From Macrocybe gigantea (lineage: Eukaryota; Basidiomycota; Agaricomycetes; Agaricales; Callistosporiaceae): DNA of 22,522 bases. The first letter of the stretch is position 1, and every line of letters starts with the position of its first letter. The DNA lies in NCBI GenBank assembly GCA_011319805.1, contig SJRY01000197.1:1-22522 (forward strand), given 5' to 3'. Both the position numbers and the translations under genes were made by a program. Of this stretch, positions 1 through 9,724 are shown in pieces. The notes under the pieces are model-generated. The model saw nothing but the letters and a program-made list of their open reading frames with translations. It searched no databases and was not told the DNA's origin.

Positions 1-543
1 TTGTACTTTACAGTAACTTAATCTTTCTTGTCCAGCATCTTTTCATCTGCGTTTCTCCAGCATTTATACGTCCACATATTTGATATACCCTGTTCGTTGC
101 TGCAAACTCCACCTAGGTGGTGCTCAGGCCAGTTACCCTTGCACCACAAGCATTACGAAGATCCAATAAAAGCCTCCAAAACAAACACGTCACTCGCGCT
201 GCCATTTGTCTCGTATTGGCTTACATCAGAAACATCACTGTGCCTTCTTTCCTTACGCGTTCATATTTGAAAAGGTGTTTATTAAGAACCTAAGGACATG
301 CCATCGGAGGTATGGGTTCAAACTCTAGTTCCCTAGTTGTATTCTACATGCTACCATTGCTCGTCGTTCTTCTTGCTACCATATCCACAAGAGTCGAGAA
401 GAGCAGCGCCAAGTTATCTAGGAGGGCGACGTTGGCATGGACCAGTAAGAATCCACAAAAGTATGACTGGCACGTCAACGTATCTAGTGGTTGTTTCGTT
501 CTGATCACGTGATGACCGACGCGTTCCACGTGCCTTTCGAGCT
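1..543. other. Left-edge sequence upstream of ORC5
   Basis: I see no recognisable gene here. Only short open frames without family resemblance occur (for example 28-270 and 312-512 on the plus strand). The segment must include the ORC5 promoter, but I find no clear TATA element close to the start codon, which is common for housekeeping genes. Confidence 0.5.
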
Positions 544-609
544 GTGACTGTTTTTCGTTCGCTGAATCTAACGACTTCCCCTAATTCTACCTTCTTCGTA
601 CCGTCATTC

Positions 610-2504
610 ATGGTGGAGACTGACTCAATCGGTCGGTCCTATGTGGGGTATGAGCAGCTGGTGGATGAACTATCGCTCCTGGTCTCCTCCTATCCTCCGC
701 CTTTCATATTCATTAACGCGCCTACGTCGCCCAAGACGACCTCTTCAGTGATCTCTTCGGCGATCGAACAATGCTGCAGTGAAAGCTCATCTCCTAGAAT
801 ATATCACGCTTATATCGACGCGACGTCGTGTTTCACGCCACGTCTTTTGTACGACTCGGTTTTGAACACCCTCGGGAGCTGGAACATATCTTGGAGCGAA
901 GGGTGCTCAAATTGGCACATTGAAGAAGATCAGCAAAGGTGGAACGATACATTCGATGGTTTTGTTCATGGTTTACAGGCCTTGCACGCGTCTTTGGCTC
1001 GCACTGGACGCCAGAACGCTTTTAAAGGCAAAGGAAAGCAGAAGGCCACGGTGATATCAGATAATTCAGATAGCTCTTCGACACGTTTTGTGATAGCGAT
1101 AAGCCAAGTAGCAAGGCTGGCGGATGCTCAGCCAGACTTGATGGTCCCGTTGTCGAAGTTGGCAGAGTTGGTGAGTTACAATAGGAACCTTAGCTATGCA
1201 CAAAATGTCTGATCAGCTCAGACGCGACTCGATTTGACCGTAATATTCATCTCCGAAGTACGCTGGGAAGATATCAGGCCTCCATTAGGTGCCTCTCCGG
1301 ACCCGTTCTTCATGGATGTCCCCCCGCTTTCAAAAGATGGTTCGTTCCTTTCATTTCACAAATGAAATTGCAATATATTCACGCTTTACACTATGATGCT
1401 AAAGTTATGATTCAACGCTTATCCGTCTCATTCCCCCGTTTACCTGCGCAAGACATCCCGCATTCTTACCATCCATCTTTGAAGGCTCTCCATGCGCATT
1501 ACCTCTCCACTGTGTGCGACATATGTTTCCCTTTCATTCGCGACTATGAAGAACTTGCCTACATTACCGCTGCAAGGTGGCCCGGATTTGTACAACCGCT
1601 TTTAGATGACTATCAACGCAAAATCGATGACATTGGCAACGGTGACGATGACGATGAGGAGACGGAGATGTTGGAATTTACATCACCAAGTGAAGAAGTT
1701 CGGCTACGGTTGAGCCGGCTATTTATCCCGTCATTCACGGCCGCGATGGAGTCGCTATATCCGCGTCTCATGAATGCAACGAAATGGGAGAGAATGAATC
1801 GGCCGGAAAACGACCTTCTGCTGAAATCAGGTGGTCAAACGAAGAGGGCAACGGCAGTCCAGAACCGACCATACAGTCAAGAGCATGGATTGAGCACGCT
1901 ACCTCGAATGTCAAAGTTTATCCTGATCGCTTCATTTCTGGCGTCGATGAACCCTGCAAAGTCGGATCTCAGAATGTTTGGGCGTGGATTGGATGAGAAG
2001 AAGAGGAAGAGGAGGATCAACAAGTCTTCAAGGAAAACGAGGAATGGCCCGCCGAAGGTATGCAAGGAATTTCGCAAATCTAACAATATGTCCTCTCAAC
2101 GAAGTGTATCCTGTAGATTCCTCAGCGCCTCCTCGGCCCCTCTCCCTTCCCTCTAGATCGGCTGATCGCCATCCTCGGTGCTCTGCTAGAGGAGAATGAC
2201 GCAGATTCCAGGCTAGCAGCACCTGAATATGCTATTCCCGGAGAATACACCGATATGGAGATACAGAGGGTTGGAATATATGCTGCTGTGATGTCTATGA
2301 CCTGTCAACCCAATGGACACGCCAAACTGATACACTTTGCAGATAACCGAATTAACATCGATGTGTCTTCTCCATCGGATGACGAACCCCGAAAGACTTG
2401 ACGGTCCTCCCGCTTTTAAATGTGCGATATCACACGATGTTGCGCTGGTGCTTGCCAAAGAATTGGACATCGCTCTGAATGATTTAATGTGGGATCCTGT
2501 ATGA
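610..2504 (+). CDS. ORC5: Origin recognition complex subunit 5 (Orc5-like)
   Basis: Subunit of the nuclear origin recognition complex, which marks replication origins and helps load MCM helicase. I read five exons: 610-1170, 1222-1339, 1405-2057, 2117-2287 and 2343-2504. All introns are GT-AG (51-65 nt), and the joined frame is 554 aa. The N-terminal third follows the Orc5 AAA+ pattern: GYEQLVDEL, then FIFINAP, then YIDATSCFTPRLLYDSVLN. The C-terminal part carries the Orc5 winged-helix-region pattern, with LPRMSKFILIASFLAS, NPAKSDLRMFGR and, at the end, LDGPPAFKCAISHDVAL and LNDLMWDP before TGA. An acidic stretch (GDDDDEETE) lies in the middle. An in-frame ATG at 544 would add 22 residues. 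I prefer 610 because the conserved region begins just after it. The expected Walker A loop (about residues 36-44) is degenerate: the GxxGxGKT pattern is absent. Identity is by pattern memory and I am confident of it. Confidence 0.88.
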
Positions 2505-3809
2505 GAAACCTGTGTGTCCAGTCGCGTTGAGAAAGCGGATAAGCAGGTCTGGATTGGACCCTTATTTCGATATTCTGTATTCAAAATTGTGCATCAGGAC
2601 ACCTCAAAAGCGTTTTCGGTGGGCGGAAGAACGATACGATAACGTCTTTGCATCGGCGTCGGGGCAGAGATTACTCTTATATAACCATTCTACCGGCTTA
2701 CATCCAGTCATATATTCATCACACGCAACCTCCACATCCCGTGCGGCTGTAAAATTGATTCGGCGACATGCGCATCAAAGCCAAGCATCGGAAAGGTGTC
2801 AAAATTGGAACACGATGTCAGGAGCAAGGTGTCAACCCAGTTCTAGAGATACTGGCTGACATGTAACTCCAGAAAGCCTTTTCTCGTGAAGTCGTGCATA
2901 ATATCCTAGAGGCTAATTTGCAGCACGCACGCTATAGAATTGAATATATGTAAGGAACATTCCTTTTCTTTTCTTCAAAATGTGTAACATGTCTCACGTG
3001 GCTGGAGTTCAGTTCGTTTAGACGGCGACACCCACGACATGACCGCTACAAGCCTATAGACGTGAACCTCATAATCTTAATCTCTGCGCTTGACCGAACT
3101 GGCCACAGTCAGTGACCTGAAAGTCACTTCGAAGCCCAAGATTTTTCTTAACTCGATGTCATGAAAATTGCATATGCCGTCAGTCGTAAGTCCGGGTTGC
3201 CGGCCTAACTGTTCCCCATCCCGCAATGTGCCATTAGCAAGAAATTATCCGAGTAAAAATGCCCTATCTGTCTGGAAAGTAGGCCCGCCTGTCGGGGAAC
3301 TCATCGAACTTGATTAACGTCGTCAGCGTGTCTAATTCATAGGTGGCCCTTACACCTACATGCAACAATGTTGCGTGTTTGGAGAGACACTTGGCATACA
3401 ACGTGGTTCTATTATCCACCCTGAATGGACGCCAGACCGCGATATCTCCAGACCTATGCCTCTCGTAAAGGTTTTTCTTTTATTTAGCTGCAGATCCGCA
3501 TGATAATCCTCGCCAGTGTTATTCTTCGTCTGTCACTGATAGCAAACTCGAATAATACTTGTGGCGACGTACATGCGAGCGACATGATGGAGGCCACGTG
3601 GCGCGGGCTGTTCGGAATTCTCTTGTTGTCCGACGTTCTAATGAACGAGGTCTTTCGCCAGCCACTCCTGTCCACCGGTCTGAACATATGAACTATATCG
3701 GCTTGTTCACCAATTGCATTATCTCAAAGATGCCGCGTTGTGTCCTCCACGAGGCTTTTCAGAGGTCGCATTTAAAGCCAGATCTCAACCTGCTGGTCCT
3801 CAAACTGCC
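2505..3809. other. Gene-poor interval between ORC5 and the first membrane-protein gene
   Basis: No gene could be supported in these 1.3 kb. Around 3175-3470 short stretches look weakly coding on the plus strand: an ATG at 3175 opens a 47-codon frame ending near 3316, and a second stretch runs through about 3350-3470. They match no family I know and do not join convincingly. Just before the ATG at 3810 there is a TTTAAA at about 3769, possibly a weak TATA-like element. The rest appears non-coding. Confidence 0.4.
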
Positions 3810-5264
3810 ATGAGACTTCTAGATCTGCCAAAGCTCGGATATCCTCTCACGAAGCCTTTTAAATGGCCTTGGTTCACCGGCATTACCTATACGATCGGCT
3901 TCATCGTGTTTATTGTGTTCACCGCCATCAACGGTAAGCATCTGAGTGTCCTAATTGAGCTTTGCTATACAACTTGCGACTCCACAGTGGTCCTTGTTGG
4001 TTATGAACCAGTGACCGTTTTTCACCCGGACTGGAATCTTACCGAACATTATTGGTACGACACCTGGCTACCAAACTCAAAACCGACCTGCGATCCCCTC
4101 GTCCTCAATCCTGGAGATTCGTTTTCGACGAATTATAGCATATTCCAGTGGATGTATAAATCCAGAGCGCATGACGACGAAAACGATGGAGGCGTTGCAT
4201 ACAGCGGAACGGTTCTAGACGAGTGTGATTTGCGATTCATCGTCATAAACGGTGACTTGCGCACATTTACGTTGGATGTCAACGCCATCATGGCCTGCGA
4301 CGCGAACAGCGATTTCGATGTGACGGCACAGGCCTCCTACACATTTCAACATCTGGGGCTCGTTGGAGTGACAGAGCCGAACAACACCCTGTCTGGATTT
4401 CTCCAAGTCATGTGCGCGGCGTTCCTTTCTACGTTCAGTCCCTTCTGACCATCATTGCCAGAGCTCAAGCAGCAAACGACGACTTCAGCAAGCGTCTTCG
4501 GAACTTTGACCGTGCGACAAATGGTCAGGCTCCAATATCTCTGTCTCTTCGATATGAGTCTGAATGGTGTCCTGCTGAGCAAAGCTGGAATGCCACCTGT
4601 GCCACTAGAACGCCGCTGCTCACCGTCAACAGCTCAGCTCTGGCTTTACCAAACGGGACGTCTCGCTGGCAGGTCCACGTGGACGAAAATGTTTTCCCAG
4701 ATGAGATCATCTTACCGCTTTACAATGTTGCTCAAGTCGTACAGGCGATGGTTCGAATTGACCTTGGCAACCAACGTCCGAACAACTTCTTTGTTAATCA
4801 GAGCGCCCTGGCCATGGCGTTACATTCAACGTTCCCTTCGACATCCTTGGTGCCTGCTATGAATTCCTCTCTGTGTGCCATTCTCGCACATCCTGAAGAA
4901 GTTGGGGCCAAAGACGTGCTCCCTTTCCCTACAGGAGGCCCTGCTCACCTTCGTGCGTTTTACGCATGCCGGATGCAGAAACGAAAGGCCCTCGGCGCCG
5001 CGGTTGTGTCGGTCATAGTCGCAACTCTGAGCATGTTTACTGCTGGATGGGGTGGTTTTATGCTGATCGCGACGATGGTTGCTAAATGGAAGAGCAAGAG
5101 CGGTATGTGTATCTTCTTCCCCAGCTACGGTATTGTTTGACTGATATGTCGTCATTGTCTCTGTCTCTGCTTTGTTACCGTCGCACAATGCAGCCAATCA
5201 ATGCGAAGGACATGAGATTCCCGACGATTCGCCCCTTCCTTCCAAAGAACAGCAACCAGTATGA
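3810..5264 (+). CDS. Uncharacterised two-span membrane glycoprotein, paralog A
   Basis: I do not recognise a named family. Exons are 3810-3933, 3988-4411, 4462-5102 and 5194-5264, giving 419 aa. Residues 1-23 are a short basic and aromatic leader, and about 24-40 form a membrane span (GITYTIGFIVFIVFTAI). A long non-cytosolic domain of roughly 310 residues follows, with many N-glycosylation sequons (NLT, NYS, NNT, NAT, NSS, NGT, NQS). A second span lies near the end (AAVVSVIVATLSMFTAGWG), followed by a basic patch and a polar tail of about 35 residues. The likely topology is both ends in the cytosol and the large domain outside or in the lumen. Six ectodomain cysteines are shared with the paralog downstream. 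Shared blocks include WYD-WLP, NPGDSF, PNNTL, VDLGN-PNNFFVN and GGPAHLR-YACR. The ATG at 3810 was chosen because it gives an N-terminus almost equal in length to the paralog's. The start could instead lie slightly upstream. Function is unknown. Confidence 0.8.
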
Positions 5265-6553
5265 CGAGCTTTGTCCTGAGACATATGACGATTCCTGCCG
5301 CGAGTCTCTTCTGCATCACGTTGTACCCTAGTCTCCTCAGTTATAACAGCACCTCACTTTCACGCGCCATTGATTTTTAAGGATTTTCGAGTGACATCTT
5401 GGAGAAGTTGACAAGGATATATGGCCAAGAAATACCGTCGCAAGTGAAATCGCTTTTTAAAGGAATGGGACAGATTGAAATTTTCATGTCGTGTCGTGCA
5501 GGTGCATGATTGAAAGACCAGAGGCGCGGAATGTCCTAAAGGGCGACGAAACCCTTTCTTCTGCTTATGCCTGAATTTGGCAGACGAAATCAGCATCAGT
5601 TGAGAGAGTGCCACCGAGTCTCCCCACCAAGGCCGACGTAGGGTAAGATATTGTTGCTCGACGTTGCTAAGTAAAAGCTGCAGTTTTATCAGCAACAGAC
5701 AGGAACCGACTCAAGCCGCTTCTAAACCATTGGATGTGAAGAGAACTGTGACTTGGATACATGCAGTTTTCATTCAGTAGGAAGGTTAATTCGATTGATT
5801 GTGCTAAACAGATGGGTCCGAAGCTGATCTTATATCTATTGCACGCGAAACAATATTGCTCAACTTGATGCCGAACATAACGGTTGTCCGCACATCATTT
5901 GAGGGTGAAAATGGCTCAGGATCCGGAAAAGGGCGATTCTCCCACAACATCCTTGTTGAGACATGTTGATGCTGGTTTGTCCTGCTATACAACGCTATGA
6001 GTTCAGGTCTGCTTCATGTCTGTCAACACCTTTCTTTATGATCCTCTTCTGAACCCGGTGCAGAAAACCGATTTGGACATTAAGGAAAGTTCACCAGAAG
6101 CAGAAGTGGACCTGAAACATGCGTATTCCACACTTTAAGCATTCTGGTTCTACAGGCAGCCGATCTGATGCTGGAAGGCAAAGTGCGGCTTGTACTGAAC
6201 TGCCTTTGCTCCGTTCTATTCATCTTTGATCTTTGTGGCTGATAAATGAGTCAGGGCTCAAGTCAGCATGATATACTGTATTCTCTGCGGATAGCCGCCC
6301 ATTAATTTTTGCATGCCATCCAAGACTGATGCATATCTGGTAATGTCCCGGTCAACAGGATCTCCGAGCACTTCATGACATTGCCGTGAGGCTGTATACA
6401 AAATCGATGGACCGGTAGCATGCCGCAAAATCTTGGATCTCTTCTGAGGAATTTTGCCTCATGGATGCATGAGCCGTCTTGCATGAGGTGGCACGGTCAT
6501 GCTATTTAGTCTGCGTAACGATCTGCGTAGTTTGGACTCGTCCTGCTCTAACC
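5265..6553. other. Intergenic region between the tandem paralogs
   Basis: These 1.29 kb separate the two copies. I looked for a third, decayed copy and found none. Open frames on the minus strand (for example 5360-5695) have no family resemblance and no convincing splice partners. The segment presumably holds the terminator of copy A and the promoter of copy B. I could not place a clear TATA box upstream of 6554. Confidence 0.45.
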
Positions 6554-7992
6554 ATGGCGAAAGTTTTACCCACAGTCGAGTACACCATAACACGATCATT
6601 TGCATGCTCTTGGTTTACGCCCCTCACCTACTTCCTTGGTGTCATATTTCTCGTGGCCTTGGTCATGATTAACAGTACGTCGTCAACCGATTTTAATATT
6701 CCTTATTGACGATAGTAGTTGTGATTGAGGGTTATGAAACGGTGACGGTTTTTGACGCAGACTTCAACTTTAGGCTGCGTCATTGGTACGATAAATGGCT
6801 CCCTGTTCAGCTCTCGGATGCGCCCTGTGATTCCGTCGTCTTCAATCCGGGGGATTCATTTACGACAAACTACAGTTTATTCTCCTGGAATTTTCAGTCC
6901 AAAGCAAACACGACCGCCGGCGACGCAGGCATCCCATACCAAGGATCAACATTGGACAAATGCGATCTCAGGTCCATTGTTTTGGATATGAACATGCAGG
7001 AAATTGAGCTGGATGTGGATGCTATTATGACCTGTGAAAACGACACGGCTTTCAATCCTATCGTCCAAACTTCATATGCTTTCAAGCATCTCGGTATTGT
7101 CGCTAATAATGAACTCCTTCACCCCAACAACACGCTTCCCGGCTTCATAAACATTCTGTACGTCCTACAAGTTGAATCACAAACGAAGTCTCATACACAC
7201 CTTGCTAGAGTGCAAGCTGCCGCCAAAGACACGAATGACCGCATTGCGGACTACAAGAGAGCTGCGCGCAACAGCCCTACCTCCATATCTCTTCGCATCG
7301 ATTTCAGTCCTTGCCCCTCTGTGCGGGGTCCAAATGCGGATTGCGCCGGAAGCCCACCAAACCTTGAAATTGTCAACTCAGCTCTCGGCTTTTCCAATGG
7401 GACGATCATCGTGCAGGGAAGCCTCGACCAAGCAATTATCCCTCAGGCATTCGAGTCCCTGTTTGTCAACATTGCCCAGGTCATTTATGCCATGGTCCAC
7501 GTTGACCTTGGCAATGCGAGTCCAAACAATTTTTTCGTCAATCCTGACGTTCTCAATGAAACCATTTTTTCAACATTTCCCGCCGTTTCTCCCGTGCCCG
7601 CGCTCAATTCACTGCTGTACGACGTGCTCGCGGATCCGGAACAAATAGACGCCGGTGACTTGTTGCCTCTTCACATCGGAGGACCTGCTCATCTCCGCGT
7701 TGCATACGCATGTCGTGTTCAACAACGGAAACCAATTGGCCGTGCCGTCGTGGCGGTCATTGTCGCGACCTTGAGCATGTTTTCCGCCGGATGGGGCATC
7801 TACATATTGGGTGCTACGTTGATTGCCAAGAGGCAACCAGGAGGTACGTGCATCATCACACATGTCTTAACTCCATCCCTTCTAATTTGTATCGGTATCT
7901 GCTTTTTTCACCCTCCACAAATGACAGCTAACGAGTGTGAGAGACACTTGGATCTCGAAGCTTCTCTGGCACCGAAGGAGAACTTCACATAA
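6554..7992 (+). CDS. Uncharacterised two-span membrane glycoprotein, paralog B
   Basis: Tandem paralog of the gene at 3810-5264. Exons are 6554-6674, 6719-7157, 7209-7843 and 7928-7992, again 419 aa. The three introns sit at the same protein positions and in the same phases (1, 2, 1) as in copy A. The first intron is very short: 44 nt with the AG at 6718, or 41 nt with the AG at 6715. The 44-nt choice keeps alignment with copy A free of gaps. The second intron (51 nt) has a length divisible by three and no stop, so its retention would insert 17 residues. The ATG has a good context (ACCATGG). Features are an N-terminal span near residues 24-40, an ectodomain with the same six cysteines and several sequons (NYS, NTT, NDT, NNT, NGT, NAS, NET), a C-terminal span (VVAVIVATLSMFSAGWG) and a polar tail beginning ANECER (ANQCEG in copy A). 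Function is unknown. Confidence 0.82.
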
Positions 7993-8460
7993 CACGATCA
8001 TCGAAATTTAACTGACAATACGATTTTATATAATCATTTTCGCTGTCCCTTATGACTTTCTATGACGAATTCCTACACTGGAGATGTGCCGGATTTGGTC
8101 GGGAATGTCAGGCTCTCTCTCTTAGGTTTTCAACCAGCTCTGATTTGACTTCAATGCATCACTTTTTATTGACGATCTTCGCATGTAGAAGCAAATCAAA
8201 ACGTCAGGCTCCGCCCTTGGCGCTCAGAGTATTCACCATGGCTTGCCTGGTGTCCGACGTGCTTCAAAGGGTGACGTTGATGGAATGAAATTGCCACCGA
8301 CCTTGACAGTCATGTACCGGCCTTTGTTTTCGCCGGGCTTCCAGCCTATAAATGAGCCATTGGTGCTGCTCTGCTTCTAGTTTTATCCAGCAGCAGAGAT
8401 CTCAAGGCAAAGCGACAGCGAACGAGAACTTATCTACAGCACATTTGGCCTCATGAACTG

Positions 8461-8472
8461 ATTGGCGCCAAT
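8461..8472. repeat. Perfect 12-bp palindrome ATTGGCGCCAAT
   Basis: Seen directly. The site is self-complementary and contains a CCAAT half on each strand. It could be a protein-binding site, but no supported gene lies close by, and a 12-bp palindrome can arise by chance. Confidence 0.6.
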
Positions 8473-8854
8473 GTGGCGCATCGTGACAAAGGGTTTTCAT
8501 ACCGATTCCTTGCGAATCAGATATAAATCAATGTTGCGTGTATGATTGCTGAATTTTCCAGGGCCCCGGTCAGGGCTTCATAAATGCAACGTGTTTCCAG
8601 GCGCCGTTCCTACCGTGTTTCCATTCCCGCATAGTGTGCACCTATCTCAAGTCGTGAATCCAAAGACGAGTGCTCATCACGATATGAAGTACACATGAAA
8701 GCGCCTTGGCGACTTCGTTTGCAGCGATCGAGCTGTAGCCAGTGTAGCGATCATGCTGACGCCGATGTTCTGTAGCCGAGCGTTACGACATGCATCTACA
8801 TTCCATTCCGACGTTGCCAGTTTGCGTCCCCTCTTGTTTGTGATTTGACTCACC

Positions 8855-8895
8855 ATGTGTTGTACATACCACAATTTGTGGTATGTACAACACAT
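8855..8895. repeat. Perfect inverted repeat, 20-bp arms with a 1-nt centre
   Basis: Seen directly. The left arm 8855-8874 begins ATGTGTTGTACATACC. The right arm 8876-8895 is its exact reverse complement, and the centre is T8875. Such a structure can extrude as a cruciform or fold as a hairpin if transcribed. The last base is shared with the second palindrome, which starts at 8895. Both contain the motif TTTGTGGT (8875-8882 and 8899-8906). Confidence 0.95.
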
Positions 8896-8917
8896 TACTT
8901 TGTGGTCCACAAAGTAA
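8895..8917. repeat. Second perfect palindrome, 11-bp arms, abutting the first
   Basis: Seen directly. TTACTTTGTGG (8895-8905) and CCACAAAGTAA (8907-8917) are perfect reverse complements around T8906. The palindrome directly continues the 8855-8895 inverted repeat and reuses its TTTGTGGT motif. That suggests a single composite element rather than two coincidences. Confidence 0.93.
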
Positions 8918-9096
8918 AATCAGTTTTGGGACTGCGTACCGAAAGCGCTTTCTCGGTAGTCAAATGCATCATGGCGGTGTCTCCCATAGCTCCGAAGGTA
9001 AAAGCCAAGTACCTGTATATTGCCAGCAGACTCTATCTATTCCTATGAGCCCTAATCACACAAAATTCAAGCCAGCGCTCGGTTGATGTGCCTGAT

Positions 9097-9108
9097 TTAC
9101 GTACGTAA
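9097..9108. repeat. Perfect 12-bp palindrome TTACGTACGTAA
   Basis: Seen directly. It is self-complementary and contains overlapping ACGT cores, the kind of sequence bound by bZIP factors in many eukaryotes. It lies about 620 bp upstream of the GH5-like start codon. A regulatory role is only a possibility. Confidence 0.55.
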
Positions 9109-9652
9109 TTGATACATTTGGGCATGTTCAGCCTTGACCAACTTCCTCCACCTTCTCAAGGAGTGTCTGTCGCCTTCGTGGCCCCAAAGCGCGATCAGCG
9201 TAATTTGTCGAGTCTCAAGCTTTTCAGCATGCTGGTCTTGTCTACAATCACGCTGGTTTGCAGACGTGCAGATCTCCTGCTCATCTCAGGTGTTGATCTT
9301 CACGGCGTCCGCGCTCAGTGCTCTAGATACACTATATATAGGCGGTGTACGAGAAGTGATTGTTATTACCATGTTCTCTGTTTCTGACCTCCCAATCAAG
9401 GTAGAAATGTCCGGAATGCAGTTCTCATTTCGTACGTCACGTTCAACTGCGGCATCCGACAGCTCATTTTTAGGCGCCTGGTTCTTCGTTCTACACTTGT
9501 TCTAAACCCTTTTACAACACGCAGTCAGGAATGTGCTCGTGCCGGAACTGATCAACTCAAACCTGCAGTGAACGCTGTTTGAGCCCCCTGGCGCTTATTA
9601 GGACAGCTTCAAACGCCATTGCATACACGTGAAGACCGCCATGCGTTGAGGA

Positions 9653-9658
9653 TATAAA
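9653..9658 (+). promoter_or_regulatory. TATA box of the GH5-like gene
   Basis: TATAAA at 9653-9658 lies 72 nt upstream of the ATG at 9725, a spacing expected for a fungal core promoter with a short leader. It supports that ATG as the start of the secreted protein. Confidence 0.65.
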
Positions 9659-9724
9659 TGAAGTTGGAAATACCGTACTCTTTCCTTGCCCAACGCCAGT
9701 CTCAGACGGTCAGAGGTTCTCGGC

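Larger units (their letters stand above)
7993..9724. other. Long gene-poor interval with palindromes and orphan TATA-like elements
   Basis: I find no gene that can be supported across 1.7 kb. TATAAA occurs at 8347-8352 and 8522-8527, and a TATATATA near 9333, but none leads into a recognisable frame. Open frames at 9109-9387 and 9134-9505 are partly hydrophobic but do not join into a known protein. Notable structures are a 12-bp palindrome at 8461-8472, the double palindrome at 8855-8917 and a 12-bp palindrome at 9097-9108. The right end is the promoter of the GH5-like gene. Confidence 0.45.

Noticed and set aside
2512..2859. 115-codon open frame just after ORC5
   Set aside because: It lies in the ORC5 3' region, has no family resemblance and low-quality composition.
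5360..5695. 111-codon open frame on the minus strand between the paralogs
   Set aside because: Composition and lack of any motif or splice partner suggest a chance frame.
9109..9505. Overlapping hydrophobic open frames that could be exons of a membrane protein
   Set aside because: Neither frame continues across believable introns into a recognisable protein. Too weak to call.
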